From Oryza sativa Japonica Group (lineage: Eukaryota; Streptophyta; Magnoliopsida; Poales; Poaceae), in the NCBI RefSeq assembly GCF_034140825.1, contig NC_089038.1, positions 26,069,501 through 26,133,500 on the forward strand: a stretch of DNA of 64,000 nt. The letters are read 5' to 3'. The position numbers and the translations under genes are program-made. Positions 25,962 through 37,488 of this stretch are shown one piece after another. A model generated the notes under the pieces. The model had not been told where the DNA came from and did not search any database. It worked only from the letters and a program-made list of their open reading frames with translations. Numbering within the stretch: position 1 is the stretch's first letter; each line of letters starts with the position of its first letter.

Positions 25962-26525
25962 TGTCAGGGTTACGGGTCTGGCATACCCTCTACCCTTCGA
26001 TATACATTACGTATCGACGTGGCATGCCCACGCGTACGCGGACATTTCCTTCATAATCTAAGGAAACTTTTCACGAAATCAACAGACAGGAAGAGTCCTT
26101 CTCGGACGAGGACTGGGTTACCTACGTATCATGCTAGGTCTGGTGTGTTCGAGTCCTACTCGGAGAGCATCAGACCTATGGTATAAAAGGGACCCCCCGG
26201 GGAGGGCATTGGGGATCGAATCTCAGAGCCAACACAACCCACACAGTCTACGAAGTCGGAGCCTGCGAGGAGCCAAGTCGTCGAGAGCTAGTCGAATCAA
26301 CTCGACTACAATCTCGCCGGATCTGACAAGTTCCATCTTTTCCTTTGTAACCTGTGTTTTCCGCTATATAATCCCATATCAACTGGATTAGGGCTATTAC
26401 CTGTCAAGGGGCCTGAACCAGTATAATTCCTGTCTTTTGATTGCTTGATGTCGTACTACGTAGATCCTTGTACCAGCGTACCCCTGTACACTCTATATCC
26501 GGTCTACGGGTATCACCCGTCGACA
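25962..26525 (+). repeat. 3' LTR of the Gypsy element
   Basis: 564 bp, TGTCAGGG to GTCGACA, the same length as the left LTR and about 97% identical by eye. It is preceded by the purine-rich tract GTCGGGGGCTAC. Confidence 0.93.
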
Positions 26526-26786
26526 ATCGTGTGTTTATATCGATTATTTTACTTTATATAGCGTTATTATTTATCAACTTGAAATGTATCATTAAGATTT
26601 TGAAGAATTAAATATATAAACTTATTTAAATTTTATATGTTGATGATTTGTTTTTACTTTTTTTAATAATTACAAAATATATATGAAGAGGTGTTTCAAC
26701 AGGAAGGCTTGCGAGCCAGCTCGAGCTGGCTCGAGCCAGGAAATGAGCCGAGCTCAAGTTAGCTCATTTCCACCCCTAATCGCCGC

Positions 26787-28237
26787 TCTCATACCTAAGA
26801 AAGGAGTGACGGCTTCTCCTGGATGAGGGAGACAACGCCTAGGTTCCTCCCTAGGCACGCCGCACACCGTCAGAGAGAAGAGAGAGAGAGAGGGCGACAA
26901 TATCCTCAAAGTTCTTTCTGTATAGGGGTAGGTAGCTTGTGGAAAGGGAGCTTAGAAGAGTTGCACGACGGTGCCTGGGGAGGCAGATCATGGCTGAGAT
27001 GGAGACAGAGGCGTATCAAGAGGACTGACAGCAAAGAGAACTGCATGTACTGACGGTTACAGCCCAGTCGATGGCACCTTCAGTCGAAGAACGGGAGCTA
27101 ATGGCTTAAGCAAGGGTCGAACAAATGTGTCCAACATTAGGCTCCTTTACTTCCCGTCGAGATGGTCGGATATCTCACACGAGATTCCCTGCGCCCGCCT
27201 CATCAAAGCCCCAACCATGCGTGCTGCTACGGCGCTCGTGTCAGTGTTGAGGGTGTTAGCTATAGCATGGTGATCCCCTCATCGTGAATGTCGATGGGTC
27301 GTTCCCTTTGTGAAGATAGGGTCCACGGGACGGTCTCGATCTCACTATGAGCTTGCTTCTCATTGCTAGCGGAGCCCACGATAAGGTCTAGCTTGAGCAA
27401 CCTCTGTCGAGCTCTAGGCTTCCAATGTGCAAGCCATAAGTATGAGAGAGAGAGAAGAGTGAAAGGAAGGAGGGAGAAGAAGACATGTGGACCACTGGAC
27501 CCTATCAAACATCGTTATTATTGTTTTTGCTGGACATAGCGCATAGGCAAAAACTACTCTGATATGAGTTAAGACGGTAAATTAAACGGCTCTATAAGTT
27601 AAGGGGTGTTTCTTCTCGGTTTTAGGATCCCGTTCAAAGATCATTTTGGAGTTGCATATTAGCGGTGTGTATAACGGGATGGTTTATTAGCGTACAATTA
27701 GTTAAGCATTAAATTTTCAAAAATAATTTTATTTGATTTATTCTTTAAAAATATATAGATTTTTTAATAATAATAATACCTTTTAACGACTTAGAAAGCG
27801 TATTAACAGAAAAAGTTATAATTTGGATTTATAATTTAGAACTCAGTTTTAGAGTTAGGCCTGTATTTTAGACCAACGTAATAGTTAGCAGGGTAAAAAG
27901 TACCGGGTGATGGTGTATGCTTATGTGTAGTTACAAACTGCTAGTACTAGTACACCGAATGGTCTACAACTAAATCGAAATTGTTAATTGGCGCAGTCGC
28001 GCTAGATAAATAACTAGCGCGCGTTTTAGGTTTGGCCCATCGTTAGCAAGGCCCAAGGTCCAAGAACACTTTTGACTTTTTGTTTTTCGGTCCGACAGTG
28101 CAAATGCATGCAAGTGATGCAAATGGGCAGTCGGGCAAGTGAGTAAATCAATCTATAGCGTGATTACCGCTTTAATTCTTCATTATTAGTTCTAGTATTG
28201 TAATTAGGTGACGTGATTAACACGAGCATTCATATCT
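26787..28237. other. Intergenic, transposon-derived
   Basis: No gene is supported. About 26787-27630 is the right arm of TIR element copy B. About 27640-27880 has the A/T-rich TTAGTTAAGCATTAAATTTTC pattern seen in the MITE at 38678, but without clear ends. Confidence 0.4.
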
Positions 28238-28660
28238 GAAAACTTTCAACCCGGTTTTTAAAACTTTCAACTCAAATTTAAAAATTTCAACTCAAAATTT
28301 TGAAACTTTTCAACTCAAAATTTCAAAAACTTTCAAGCGAAAATTCAAAATTTTCATCTGAAATTTTAAAACTTTCAACTCTAAATTTTAAAACTTTCAA
28401 CTTAAATTTGAAATTTTCAACTCAATTATTTGAAACTTTCAATTCAAATTTTCAAAAACTTTCAACTGAAAATTAAAAATTTTCATCCGAATTTTCAAAA
28501 CTTTCAAATCCAAATTTGAAAACTTTCAATTCAAAATTAAAAACTTTCAAATCAAAATTGAAAACTTTCAACTCCAAAATTTTTTAAAAATCAATTCCAA
28601 TTCGAGAACTTTCAAGTCCAAAATTCAAAAGTTTCAAGTTCGTATCTAAAATTTAAATCT
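28238..28660. repeat. Degenerate minisatellite, unit about 21 bp
   Basis: Around twenty imperfect copies of a unit close to AACTTTCAACTCAAATTTTCA occur head to tail with small length changes. It is strongly strand-asymmetric: few G on the plus strand. Confidence 0.85.
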
Positions 28661-29209
28661 TCATGTTAGCTAGTATTTATTAGCGTTAATCATGTAATTA
28701 ACGCTAATCACATTATTAGCATAGTAGGAGGGGGGCACTTAAGCGGGTTGATCAGAGGATTTTTATTTTTGTCGCTAACAAGAACGAGAAACAATAAATC
28801 ACGGATTCCTAGTCTACTCCACACGCTCGCGACTTGATCTTCCGGCGCGAGCGCGCGCATTAGGAGCCCCCCAACTAAATATACACAACCAGGTTGTTAT
28901 TACTCCAGAGTACTACAGAGTTCAGGATAGTGTATGATCAGGGTATTGACTGATGGTTTTAAAAGTTTGTGGAGCTTAAAGTATTTAAATGTATATTGAA
29001 GAACATGAAAGATTTAACGCTCTATTTTCAGATTTGAGATGGTCGCTGTTTTTTATATAAAAGTAGCTTTTATTAATCTCAGACGATTACATAAGAGATG
29101 GTCCATGTTTGATATGGTCAATGTATTTGGGTATAAACCTTCACATGAGTTTTACTACAAATTAGTCCCACTTGGAGCATATCAACTTTATAACGAACAA
29201 TTTAGTTCA
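28661..29209. other. Intergenic; no gene seen
   Basis: A/T-rich sequence beginning with a small palindrome, TTAGCGTTAATCATGTAATTAACGCTAA (28679-28706). I see no coding region. Confidence 0.4.
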
Positions 29210-29530
29210 CATTAGCTCGAACAAAATACCTTTGAACACATCACATCGAATCTTTAAACATATGAATGAAGCATTAAATGTAGATTAAAAGAAAAACTAA
29301 TTGTATGGTTAGGGGAAATCACGAGACGAATTTTTTGAGCCTAATTAGTCCATGATTAGCTATAAGTGCTACAATAACCCACATGTGCTAATGGCGGATT
29401 AATTAGGCTCAAAAGATTCGTCTCACGATTTCTAGGTGAGTTATGAAATTTGTTTTTTTATTCGTATCCAAAAACCCCTTCCGACATCCGGTCAAACGTC
29501 CGATGTGACACCCAAAAGTTTTCATTTTAC
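29210..29530. mobile_element. Tourist-like MITE (GCCTAATTAGTCC family), copy 1
   Basis: It contains the internal inverted block GAGCCTAATTAGTCCATGATTAG / GGATTAATTAGGCTCAAAAGATTCGTC shared with the copies at 47616 and 48144. The outer ends are approximate. Confidence 0.6.
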
Positions 29531-29942
29531 TTAACAGGTCATGTAAAATATCCAATGTAGAGGACCTTAGTTCAAATTAACGTATCGAAGTCAAAAAGAA
29601 AAAGAAAATAAAATACGGCCTGGATACAAATGTCCATGTCCATGTCCCCTCACCCCACCTAGGCACCTAGTCAACCCTGCCGCGCCGCCGGTCGTCGTCG
29701 TCGACTCCTCGGTTACCTCCGGTGTCCGTGCCGCCTGCGATGCTGGGTTCCCGGGTCCAATGCGGCCTAAATCTACCGGCGGTCAGCATCCTGTTCGCGT
29801 TGGTCACCACATATATATACCTCTCCTCTTCGTCGTAGCAGCCCACCGCAGGTTCACCGACCCCGCCTCATCGCTCTCCCCTCATCTAGTTAGTCTCTGT
29901 TCATCTCCCATCTGCCTCGTTTGCAAGTTCAAGACCTATCTA

Positions 29943-30182
29943 CTACCTCCGTCCCAAAATAAGTGCAGTCATGGATATCCGTGCCCAACGTTCGATCGTC
30001 CGTCTTATTTGAAAATTTTGTGAAAAATTTAAAAATATTTAGTCACACACATAAAGTACTATTCATGCTTTATCATCTAATAACAATAAAAATACTAATC
30101 ATAAAAAATTTTCAAATAAGACGAACGATCAAACGTTGAACGTGAATAGTGCAAAACTGCACTTATTTTGGGACGGAGGGAG
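29943..30182. mobile_element. Stowaway MITE
   Basis: 240 bp with ends CTACCTCCGTCCCAAAATAA and TTATTTTGGGACGGAGGGAG (one mismatch), flanked by TA on both sides. The arms pair over most of their length. This is a common grass Stowaway (Tc1/mariner) family. Confidence 0.92.
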
Positions 30183-30811
30183 TAGTTATTAAGCCGCCGA
30201 GCCATCAGCCATTGTGGTCCACCACCCGGTAATTTTGAGCATCTGGGAATGGGAGTCTAGGGGCATAGGGGAATATGTCTGCTCATGCGATTAATTTTCT
30301 GAAAATACCGTACATTAATGCAATAGGCATCATATCTTACACCAATATGGTTTGTGAATTGGGCGAGGAGTAACGTTTATATTTTTTTCAGCCATCATGT
30401 TATGATTCATTGAACGAACTTATAGCTAGTATTACACAGATTTAGGGGAACCACAAAGGTTGTACCGCTGAAGGACATTAAGCTAACGGCCAGTAGAGTT
30501 CTTAGCTCTTCTTCTGGGGCTATCTGCACTCTCAAGCATGAATTGCTAACCTCGATTCTTGGCCATGAACGTAGTTTGACTTTTTGCATCTGAAAATCAA
30601 TGATACATGATTTGGTAGTATTTATACCTCTCATCCATAGCTGCATGTACATAACTGAGTACTGTCTATTGTTATTGACTTGAGTATATGATTTTTCTAT
30701 CTGTTTTTCCTTCCTTTTAGGGCTCGAAAATACAAACTCTGGTTGACGAGGCAGTAAGGATATCCAGCGTTCTTTAACACTGCACTCAACATTGCATTGT
30801 TGCAGTAGCAT
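30183..30811. other. Intergenic / 3' flank of the CER1-like gene
   Basis: No gene is supported. The end next to 30812 is probably 3' untranslated sequence of the minus-strand wax gene. Confidence 0.3.
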
Positions 30812-33800
30812 TTAAAGGTCCGTTCCAGAATTCAGAGAGCAAGGTTTTGTCAGAGGTTTGAATCCATGCTTAATAGCTGCCGACCAAGTCTTCTCAATGG
30901 TCATCATATCATCTCCACATTCATGCATTTCCCAACCTTCTAAAGCATGCAATATTCCAGCAATGCGCCATGCACTCATCACCCTTCTTGGCAGCCAATT
31001 CTGTTCATACAGCCAGTAGTATACTCATGTCAATGTTGGTAAATTTAGGCATGGAGAAATAGTTGGTATATAACATATGGGCCCATTTTGTTTAGCTCAA
31101 AATACCTCACAGGTGTGGACATTCTGCATTGTCTCTGGGATCTTCATTGCTGGGTTACTCAAGTAAGTGCAGTCCTTGCGTGCCTTCTTAAGGGGGAACT
31201 GTGACGTGGGAATAAATATAGTTCCCTTTGGTGCCCTCCCTTGTGCATCGTCTATGCTATCTCCTATCCAAATCTGTTGCAATGGGAGTATAATCATGAA
31301 TATAATAAGCTTGCATGAGTTTTTTTTTCTTGGTTATCTCTTTTATGAACCTCTGTCCACAAGGTATCCTAGCTGTTTTTTTTTTGAGATATTAAGGATG
31401 AAAGGAAGAGATGCATGTACCCCCTCATTAATGATGACGGATGTTAGGGGAGTGGGAGGGTGGTTTGGGGGTAAAATTGGGTGAAAATTAAATGACTGGT
31501 AGTTGGGTGGGAGAAGTAGTACTCTAAGGACCCCTTAGGTCAATCCTAACCCAAGACACTAGACATAGTTTCCATAAACTCCGCCTCATCAAGAACTAGT
31601 ACTAGACACTACTATTTCAATACAAACACCAATATTCCATACTTAAATTTAATGCTACTTATCTCACATGATGTCTTGGGTGTTGTGTAGAAACTATGTT
31701 TCATGCAAGACATAATTTTCTTCTCTTTCCTCATTTATTCACTTGACACATCATTTTTCATCATAGGTGCTAGCTTATTTAATGCTATGGACATCATCCT
31801 AGTCATTGGGTTGGGAATGGTCTTAAAGTTGTGGACAAATTTTGAAGGAGCATTAAAGTATTACTAATATACATCACCCACTAATTTACTCGTCATTTGA
31901 TGCAATCCCAATAGTGGTTATATAATATAGTGTCACACATATGGGAACTCGTGTGATAGCATGATGCATGAATAACTTGTTTGAATTCTTTTAACAAGGT
32001 TTATAGTTGAGATTTTTACTAGCCTACCAAGCTCCAGTAGTGTCTATGGTACCACAGTACTATTTATTCACCAATTTATGCTTCTTGAGGAAAACTCCCT
32101 CCTTATTTTACCTGTGGTGTTTCATCATTAGAGAATTTCAGATAGATAGCTCTACTCTCTGGAACTCGAGACTTGAGCATTCCATATTCTTTCTCTTGAT
32201 TCAGGATTACCTGCACAAAAATATGTGGAATAGTCTGGATTATAGCAAGATTTATAACCCAAGTTTTAATACATTAAGATAATTTAATATAAAAAATAAT
32301 CTACTAAATGATTATAAAAATGTATCGAACATAACAAAGTGGGAGGCTGCTAGATTTACCTGGACACCTCTCTGACATAAAGCTATGGCTGTTGCACGGG
32401 TCACCTTAGAATTACTTCCACAGAGAAAAACTTGCTTTGTACCAAAAGGTATGCTATTGAGCACCACGGCAGTTGCTAAGCCGCTTCCATCAATAAGTCG
32501 TACCCTTAATCTTGGATATTTTTTGGCAAACAATTCACCGCTTCCATTGAGTTGTTCTGCCTGCAACGATGAAATGAGGTCTAAAATCATGGCCATCTGA
32601 TTAAATGGTACACTTCTGAAGTTTGGATGAAACAAATCAATGTTTTTTGTACAATTTTTTTCAAAGAAATTTGTATGTGTTTATGCATGACCTGACATTT
32701 CACAATGATTCTGGTAAAAAACTGACTAATTCTACGAAGTTGTTAGAAGTAGACAAAATGTTATTCTTGCATGCATTTTGCTAATGTACTTGAATCCATA
32801 TTTATACAGAAAGGTTGTAATAGTATAAAAGAAAATTATGCAATACAATAATTATCATCATGCCTGATTTAGAAGTCCTAGACTGAGCACTTTGACCCCT
32901 TTTTCATTAGCATCTAATATTGCCTTCTCGATCAAGTTGTTGATGGACTTACTTTCCCAAGACAAGCCATACTGCATGGAAAGAACTTGTTAGCAGTTTT
33001 CAAACTGTTAACTGTTAAGGCATAGCAATCTTAGAGCAGGTACAATAGCAGACTATTAGCCGGCTGTAAATATATTTTAATGAAATAAAAGATGAGAGAG
33101 AAGAGCGGGCTACAGATCTGTAGCCAGCTGCAGCATGGACTCCAAGACGCAATGTGTGTATGACAGGTGGGACCATATATTAATAGTATAGTAAGCAACT
33201 ATTGTATGAATTGGCTATTAGATTGGCTATAGATGAATTGAAGCTAATAGTGGGCTATACTATTAAACTTGCTCTTACTGCGGATGAATCCATTACTTGG
33301 AAGTTGTATCTTGGTAGTGCCCATACTTGCATGCTGAACTTCTTCAGTTTTAGTCTCTCGACAACAAATGCTGAAGATCCATAAATCCATGCCAGTACCA
33401 TTGATAACCACGCAACAGGCCATAGCATCCACATATACCACACTGAGTCATTGCATGGTTTAGATGATATGGAAGTAATCCCAATCCTTAGATGATACGT
33501 TGATTTCAAGGAAGTCATATGTGTCAGGTGAACAATATCTGGTGTTTCCTCTGTTCCTTTCAATGATCTCTCATACAACTCATCACTTGAACTATCCATG
33601 GTGTTGTAAATGTAGTCATAGAATGGCATGAACAATGAGTAGTTTGTACGGAACTGGGTATGATGGAGAGAGTGAAACCTGTGAAATGGAACAAAAATAA
33701 GTAGTTTTTTTATATACTTCTATCCATAATCCACTTGTCAGCTTTGACTAAGAATGCAACAAATCCCAAGTCCATTACCTAGTGGACTGCTAATATGTTG

Positions 33801-36800
33801 GTCAGATTGTGAACTTGATGTTAAAATTTTATACTTACGATGGAGTATATATGAGATACTTGAGAGGAGGAAAAGTTTGGAACATCCACTTTGGCATCAG
33901 CTCAAAATTGCAGTGGCCCATGTTATTCATGAAATCAATGTAAGTAATGTACAAGACACCAGCCAGGACAGAACCACAGCCCATAAAAATTGGCGGCAAT
34001 ATGGAGATTGAAAATAGCAGGAAATAGGCTAAATGTTCAGCAAACGGATGGATGACAGCTGCCAGTCATATATTAAAATTGCATTAGAATCAAAGGAGGC
34101 TGTGGAATTACTGCATAAATGTTGCACAACATGCTATCTGCAACACAATAATACGCGTTGCCAACATAATGAACATCTAGTGAGTTAATACGTTAGTCCA
34201 AGCGAAGAAGGCAAATTCAAAGTAGATGAGCTGGTGTAAGGACCAATGACATAACACCTTAGTTGAGAATTGTGTTATGGCTTTGAGAGACTACATATAG
34301 CTCAATACTTTCTCTTAGATTCATCTAAGCTTGATTTTTTAAAATTTTTAAACCTTTTTAATTTTTAATTTTAAAAATAAACCCATCCAAAACTTATTTT
34401 CAAGATATGAACCTTTTTGGCCACGTTGGCCAAACTGGCGTGGCAAAACAATATTGTCACGCCGCTCCTGCTGGCGTGACAACGTTATTTGGCCACGCCG
34501 CTCTCGCTGGAGTGACAGGACAAAACTGTCACGCCCGCTACAGGCGGCGTGGCAGTGTTGTTTTGCCACGCCAGGCGGGCTGGCAAGGCCATATGGTTCA
34601 GATTTTGAAAATAAGTTTTGCATGAGTTTATTTTTAAAATTTAAAATAGAAAAGGTTCAAAAAATTAAAAAAAAATCTCTAAGCTTTTAACTTTTTGTGC
34701 TCACAGCAACAAATTATTCTCAGGAATTCAGTTGATGCCATGTAGTATAGACAAAAAAAATACCGATGGTACTTTGATATCTTCCAGTACGTTAGTAAAT
34801 GAGCTATATAAACAATTATTTATTTTGTATGTTTTTACACTCTTCAAGCCATTGTTGGTAAAAAAAAAAACTGACTGTGAAGTAACATAAATATGATGTG
34901 TGCTAGTAGCATAAATTGTAGGAGCAATGACAAACATGTAACAAAAAAAAGAATGGTCTTACATGTGTAACAGTACATGCACCTTACTTACTGTTAACTA
35001 CTAAAAGCAATTACTGTGAATTACTGGCTCATGAATAGTTTTTGGTGATGAAAGTTGAGTGATGCATTTCATGTTTCTATGATAAGAACTTTGTGTGCTC
35101 TTAGCATCATGATAGCATGTGGTGCTACTTTGGCGGCAGATTGATGTGAATATCACATGAGAAGTGCTTTGTTTTTTTTAACATCTTACCATCATCTGCA
35201 ATTACACATTTACTGAAGCTGATCAAAATCACACAGTGCAATATTACAGGGTACTCATGCTTTGATTTATTTATATAGTAAATTTAAGGTACACTTTGTC
35301 TTGTTTTGTCCATCTTTGGGGACTTTGATGTGTTTGTTGATGCTCTCAAACTGGCACAATGTCACTTATCTAGTGTTCTTGGCAGTTGTCTTAAGATGCA
35401 ACAGGAAAAACAATTGTTACTTCTGCAAACTAGTGGCGTGGGGCGAATCATAAACCTGTAAAAATGTTCTAAAACCTTACCGCGCTTTTTCTGAAACAAT
35501 CAATAAACAAGAAGATCAGTTCCATGTTCGCCATTTCATGTTGCCATTATTTATTCCTATTTAAAGCTCTTGGATAATAACTATGTTCTTGAGGCATCGT
35601 TGTTTGTGCATCTAGTTGTAGATTTAGGTGGTGTTTGGGAAGGAGGGACTAAAGTACAAAAATTTTAATCCCTATAGGAGGGACTTATACTTTTGTGAGA
35701 GGGACTATAAAGTTTAGTCCCTTCTTCCCAAACACCACCTTAGAGAATAAGTTGGATATATCATTGTGTTGATTCTTGTTGTTTTTAGTGTCGTTACTTA
35801 CAGGTTATGGGCTCAGTGACGATGGATGCGTGGTGGTGCGAGTGGTAACGCGAGTAGAGAAAATGGTGGTGCAGTGCCCTGTGAAACCAGTAGTAGAGGA
35901 ACTCGACAGGTCCCATGTGAAGCAAGATAGTGATGAGGGCTCCATTGGTTCTCCACACTGGCATTAGGCGAAAGTTCGGGATGATTGCGTAGCCCAGGTA
36001 GAACAGAAGTCCGTTCAAGATGATCTGATCATCCCTGCACATAATAGCAAGGATCAATCATCATTTCAATTAACACGAGTAGATTTGCCTGCAGTGGAGA
36101 TATTTCCCACCAACGCAAGGATTACTTGGGCATCGCATACCTGCCCGTGCCCATGCCAAGTATAATACTCGGTCCACCTGCTCGAAGTCGAGACTGCGAT
36201 CAACAATGAGGTGCTTCCTGCGAGCAGTCTGGTATCGAGACAAACTGATCCAGATCTGGTTGTGGATCATCCTCAGCAGCAGAGTTGGCAACATGAAAGT
36301 GTACGCTGGGTCAAAGTCTCCCCACCCCTTGGTGGCCAACCTGTGTGCCGTGTGCATGGCCACAGGAGCCAGGACCAGGTACTGTGCATGGACAGAAAGC
36401 ATTCGGTCAAGTACTGGGTGGTGGGAACAAATTATGTTGGAATGACATCTTGTCTTTGAAAGGTTTTTCAGTTGATCGTCATCAAGTTTATCACCGTGGA
36501 TTTGCAGTTTACAGTGTCAGTTCAGTTGAATCATGAAACTGCTTGAAATGTACAGCTACTGCCATATTTAGACGGCTGGTACTTATGTCATTTGGCGATT
36601 GTGCAACTTATTGAGCCAAAGAATCTGAGACGTCAACAGAGGAGATTGGGCACATGTTGGACGATGGTACTGTCAGTATTGATCAGATCATGCAAGCAAA
36701 GAAACCTGCCATATATTTTGGGCGAATGATTGGCACCATGGTTTACTTCCATCGTTTTCTTGAAGCATTTTTTTTCTGGGTGTGGAGATGGAATATATTG

Positions 36801-37488
36801 TTGGACTAACAAGAAATCATATCATGGCTAAGTGAGGTAACTACACAATTTGAAAATAATCTGCGGGCCAAAAATGCACGAACACGAGAAAGACAGCTTC
36901 TGATCTATATCTATGCAACGTATGCGGTTCCAATAACTTGTTAGGATATGCTTGAGCATGGTCCAATTGTTGACCCTATGGAAATCAAATTTGCTGCAAT
37001 CCCTAATTGACAATGCATGGAGACCTTCCATTGTTTCAGAACCCCGTGTGGCTCAAATTCATGTTCAAGCCATCATTCTGGTAATGATTAGTTTTTCCTT
37101 GATAATATTTCAACTAATATTGATTAATTCTCTTGATCTCCTTCAACTAGACATTATTATGATCACGCATTACTTGAATACCGCTTGTAAATAACCCAAG
37201 AAATATGACCGGTATAGGAACTACTAAGGGTACTAAAGAAACAAGAACGACGACGACTAATTCATCCATCAATATATTCATGAAAAATCGAAAACTAAAC
37301 GATGATGGTTTGTGCAATCCTCTAATAGCATGTTAATTGGTAAATGGATTGGAGTTGGTTTAATATATTTCTCGAACAAGACATCCTGTATGGAAGGAGT
37401 AGGACATGCTGGCAAATTCTTGGCATACCTTGTAGCCCCCCATCCATTGCCATGGCCATTCGGTCAAAGGGCCTGGTCGCGTCGCCAT
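30812..37488 (-). CDS. CER1/GLOSSY1-type very-long-chain aldehyde decarbonylase-like protein
   Basis: Exons: 37429-37488, 36169-36381, 35802-36034, 33839-34058, 33297-33678, 32864-32971, 32360-32560, 32112-32210, 31106-31273 and 30812-31000; about 625 aa. The N-terminal half is a fatty-acid-hydroxylase-type membrane domain with His clusters ([24 protein letters not shown]) that bind di-iron in this family. The C-terminal half is the WAX2-type domain ending [23 protein letters not shown]. Arabidopsis CER1 makes cuticular alkanes from very-long-chain aldehydes in the ER; rice GL1 genes act in wax synthesis. Two oddities: the exon 2-3 junction lacks the in-phase 3n+2 bases that encode ETN and part of W in CER1, and the intron after exon 6 starts with GC. 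Introns 3 and 5 hold MITEs. Expression could be affected; function is inferred. Confidence 0.85.
31538..31822. mobile_element. Tourist-like MITE in intron of the CER1-like gene
   Basis: 285 bp flanked by TTA on both sides. The right end GGTTGGGAATGGTC is roughly inverted at the left (GGTCAATCCTAACCCA). It lies in the intron between exons 8 and 9. Confidence 0.7.
33034..33274. mobile_element. Tourist-like MITE in intron of the CER1-like gene
   Basis: 241 bp with ends GAGCAGGTACAATAGCAGAC and CTATACTATTAAACTTGCTC, flanked by TTA on both sides. It ends 22 bp from the exon 5 border (donor at 33296). Confidence 0.85.
34330..34682. mobile_element. Foldback element with GC-rich modular core
   Basis: A/T-rich arms (about 34335-34410 and 34600-34680) are inverted copies (AACTTATTTTCA / TGAAAATAAGTT). 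The core carries several GCCACGCC / GGCGTGGCA modules in both orientations, so it can form nested hairpins. It lies in the 1.7-kb intron 3 of the CER1-like gene. I see no clear target duplication. Confidence 0.75.
35627..35739. mobile_element. Short hairpin MITE, TTA target duplication
   Basis: 113 bp with ends GGTGGTGTTTGGGAAGGAGG and CCTTCTTCCCAAACACCACC (nearly perfect TIR), flanked by TTA at 35624-35626 and 35740-35742. It lies in intron 3 of the CER1-like gene. Confidence 0.9.

Larger units (their letters stand above)
15196..26525 (+). mobile_element. Ty3/Gypsy LTR retrotransposon (fossil)
   Basis: An 11.33-kb element with two 564-bp LTRs, a primer-binding-site-like stretch after the left LTR, a purine-rich GTCGGGGGCTAC before the right LTR, and 5-bp flanks ATTGT and ATCGT that differ at one base. 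Domain order is gag, protease, reverse transcriptase, RNase H, integrase, so it is Ty3/Gypsy. Extra sequence with antisense reading frames lies between integrase and the 3' LTR. The coding region is broken in about half a dozen places. I count about 15 differences between the LTRs (2.6-2.7%), nearly all transitions. At the usual rice rate of 1.3e-8 per site per year this is roughly one million years. Confidence 0.95.
15027..26778. mobile_element. hAT-type MITE interrupted by a Gypsy retrotransposon
   Basis: The ends are inverted repeats, TAGGGGTGGAAA on the left and TTTCCACCCCTA on the right, flanked by a perfect 8-bp duplication. The MITE proper is about 420 bp: 15027-15195 plus 26531-26778. 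It is rich in GAGCTCGGCTCG-like GC palindromes that can fold back. It has no transposase. The Gypsy element at 15196-26525 lies inside it, so the MITE is older. Confidence 0.85.
14684..27630. mobile_element. TIR-type element, copy B, split by nested insertions
   Basis: The left end GGAATAAGTCTATTTCGCCCCCTCA (the first 15 bases match copy A) lies at about 14684. Its CCCACATGTCATT plus pyrimidine block is at about 14880-14935. The matching purine block with GACATGTGGACC is at about 27440-27495, and a plausible right end is near 27600-27630. The hAT MITE with its Gypsy insert occupies 15027-26778. Ends are approximate and the family is unassigned. Confidence 0.3.

Noticed and set aside
36070-36168. 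Extension of CER1-like exon 2 past the donor
   Set aside because: The extension reads cysteine/arginine-rich nonfamily sequence and cannot join exon 3 in phase.
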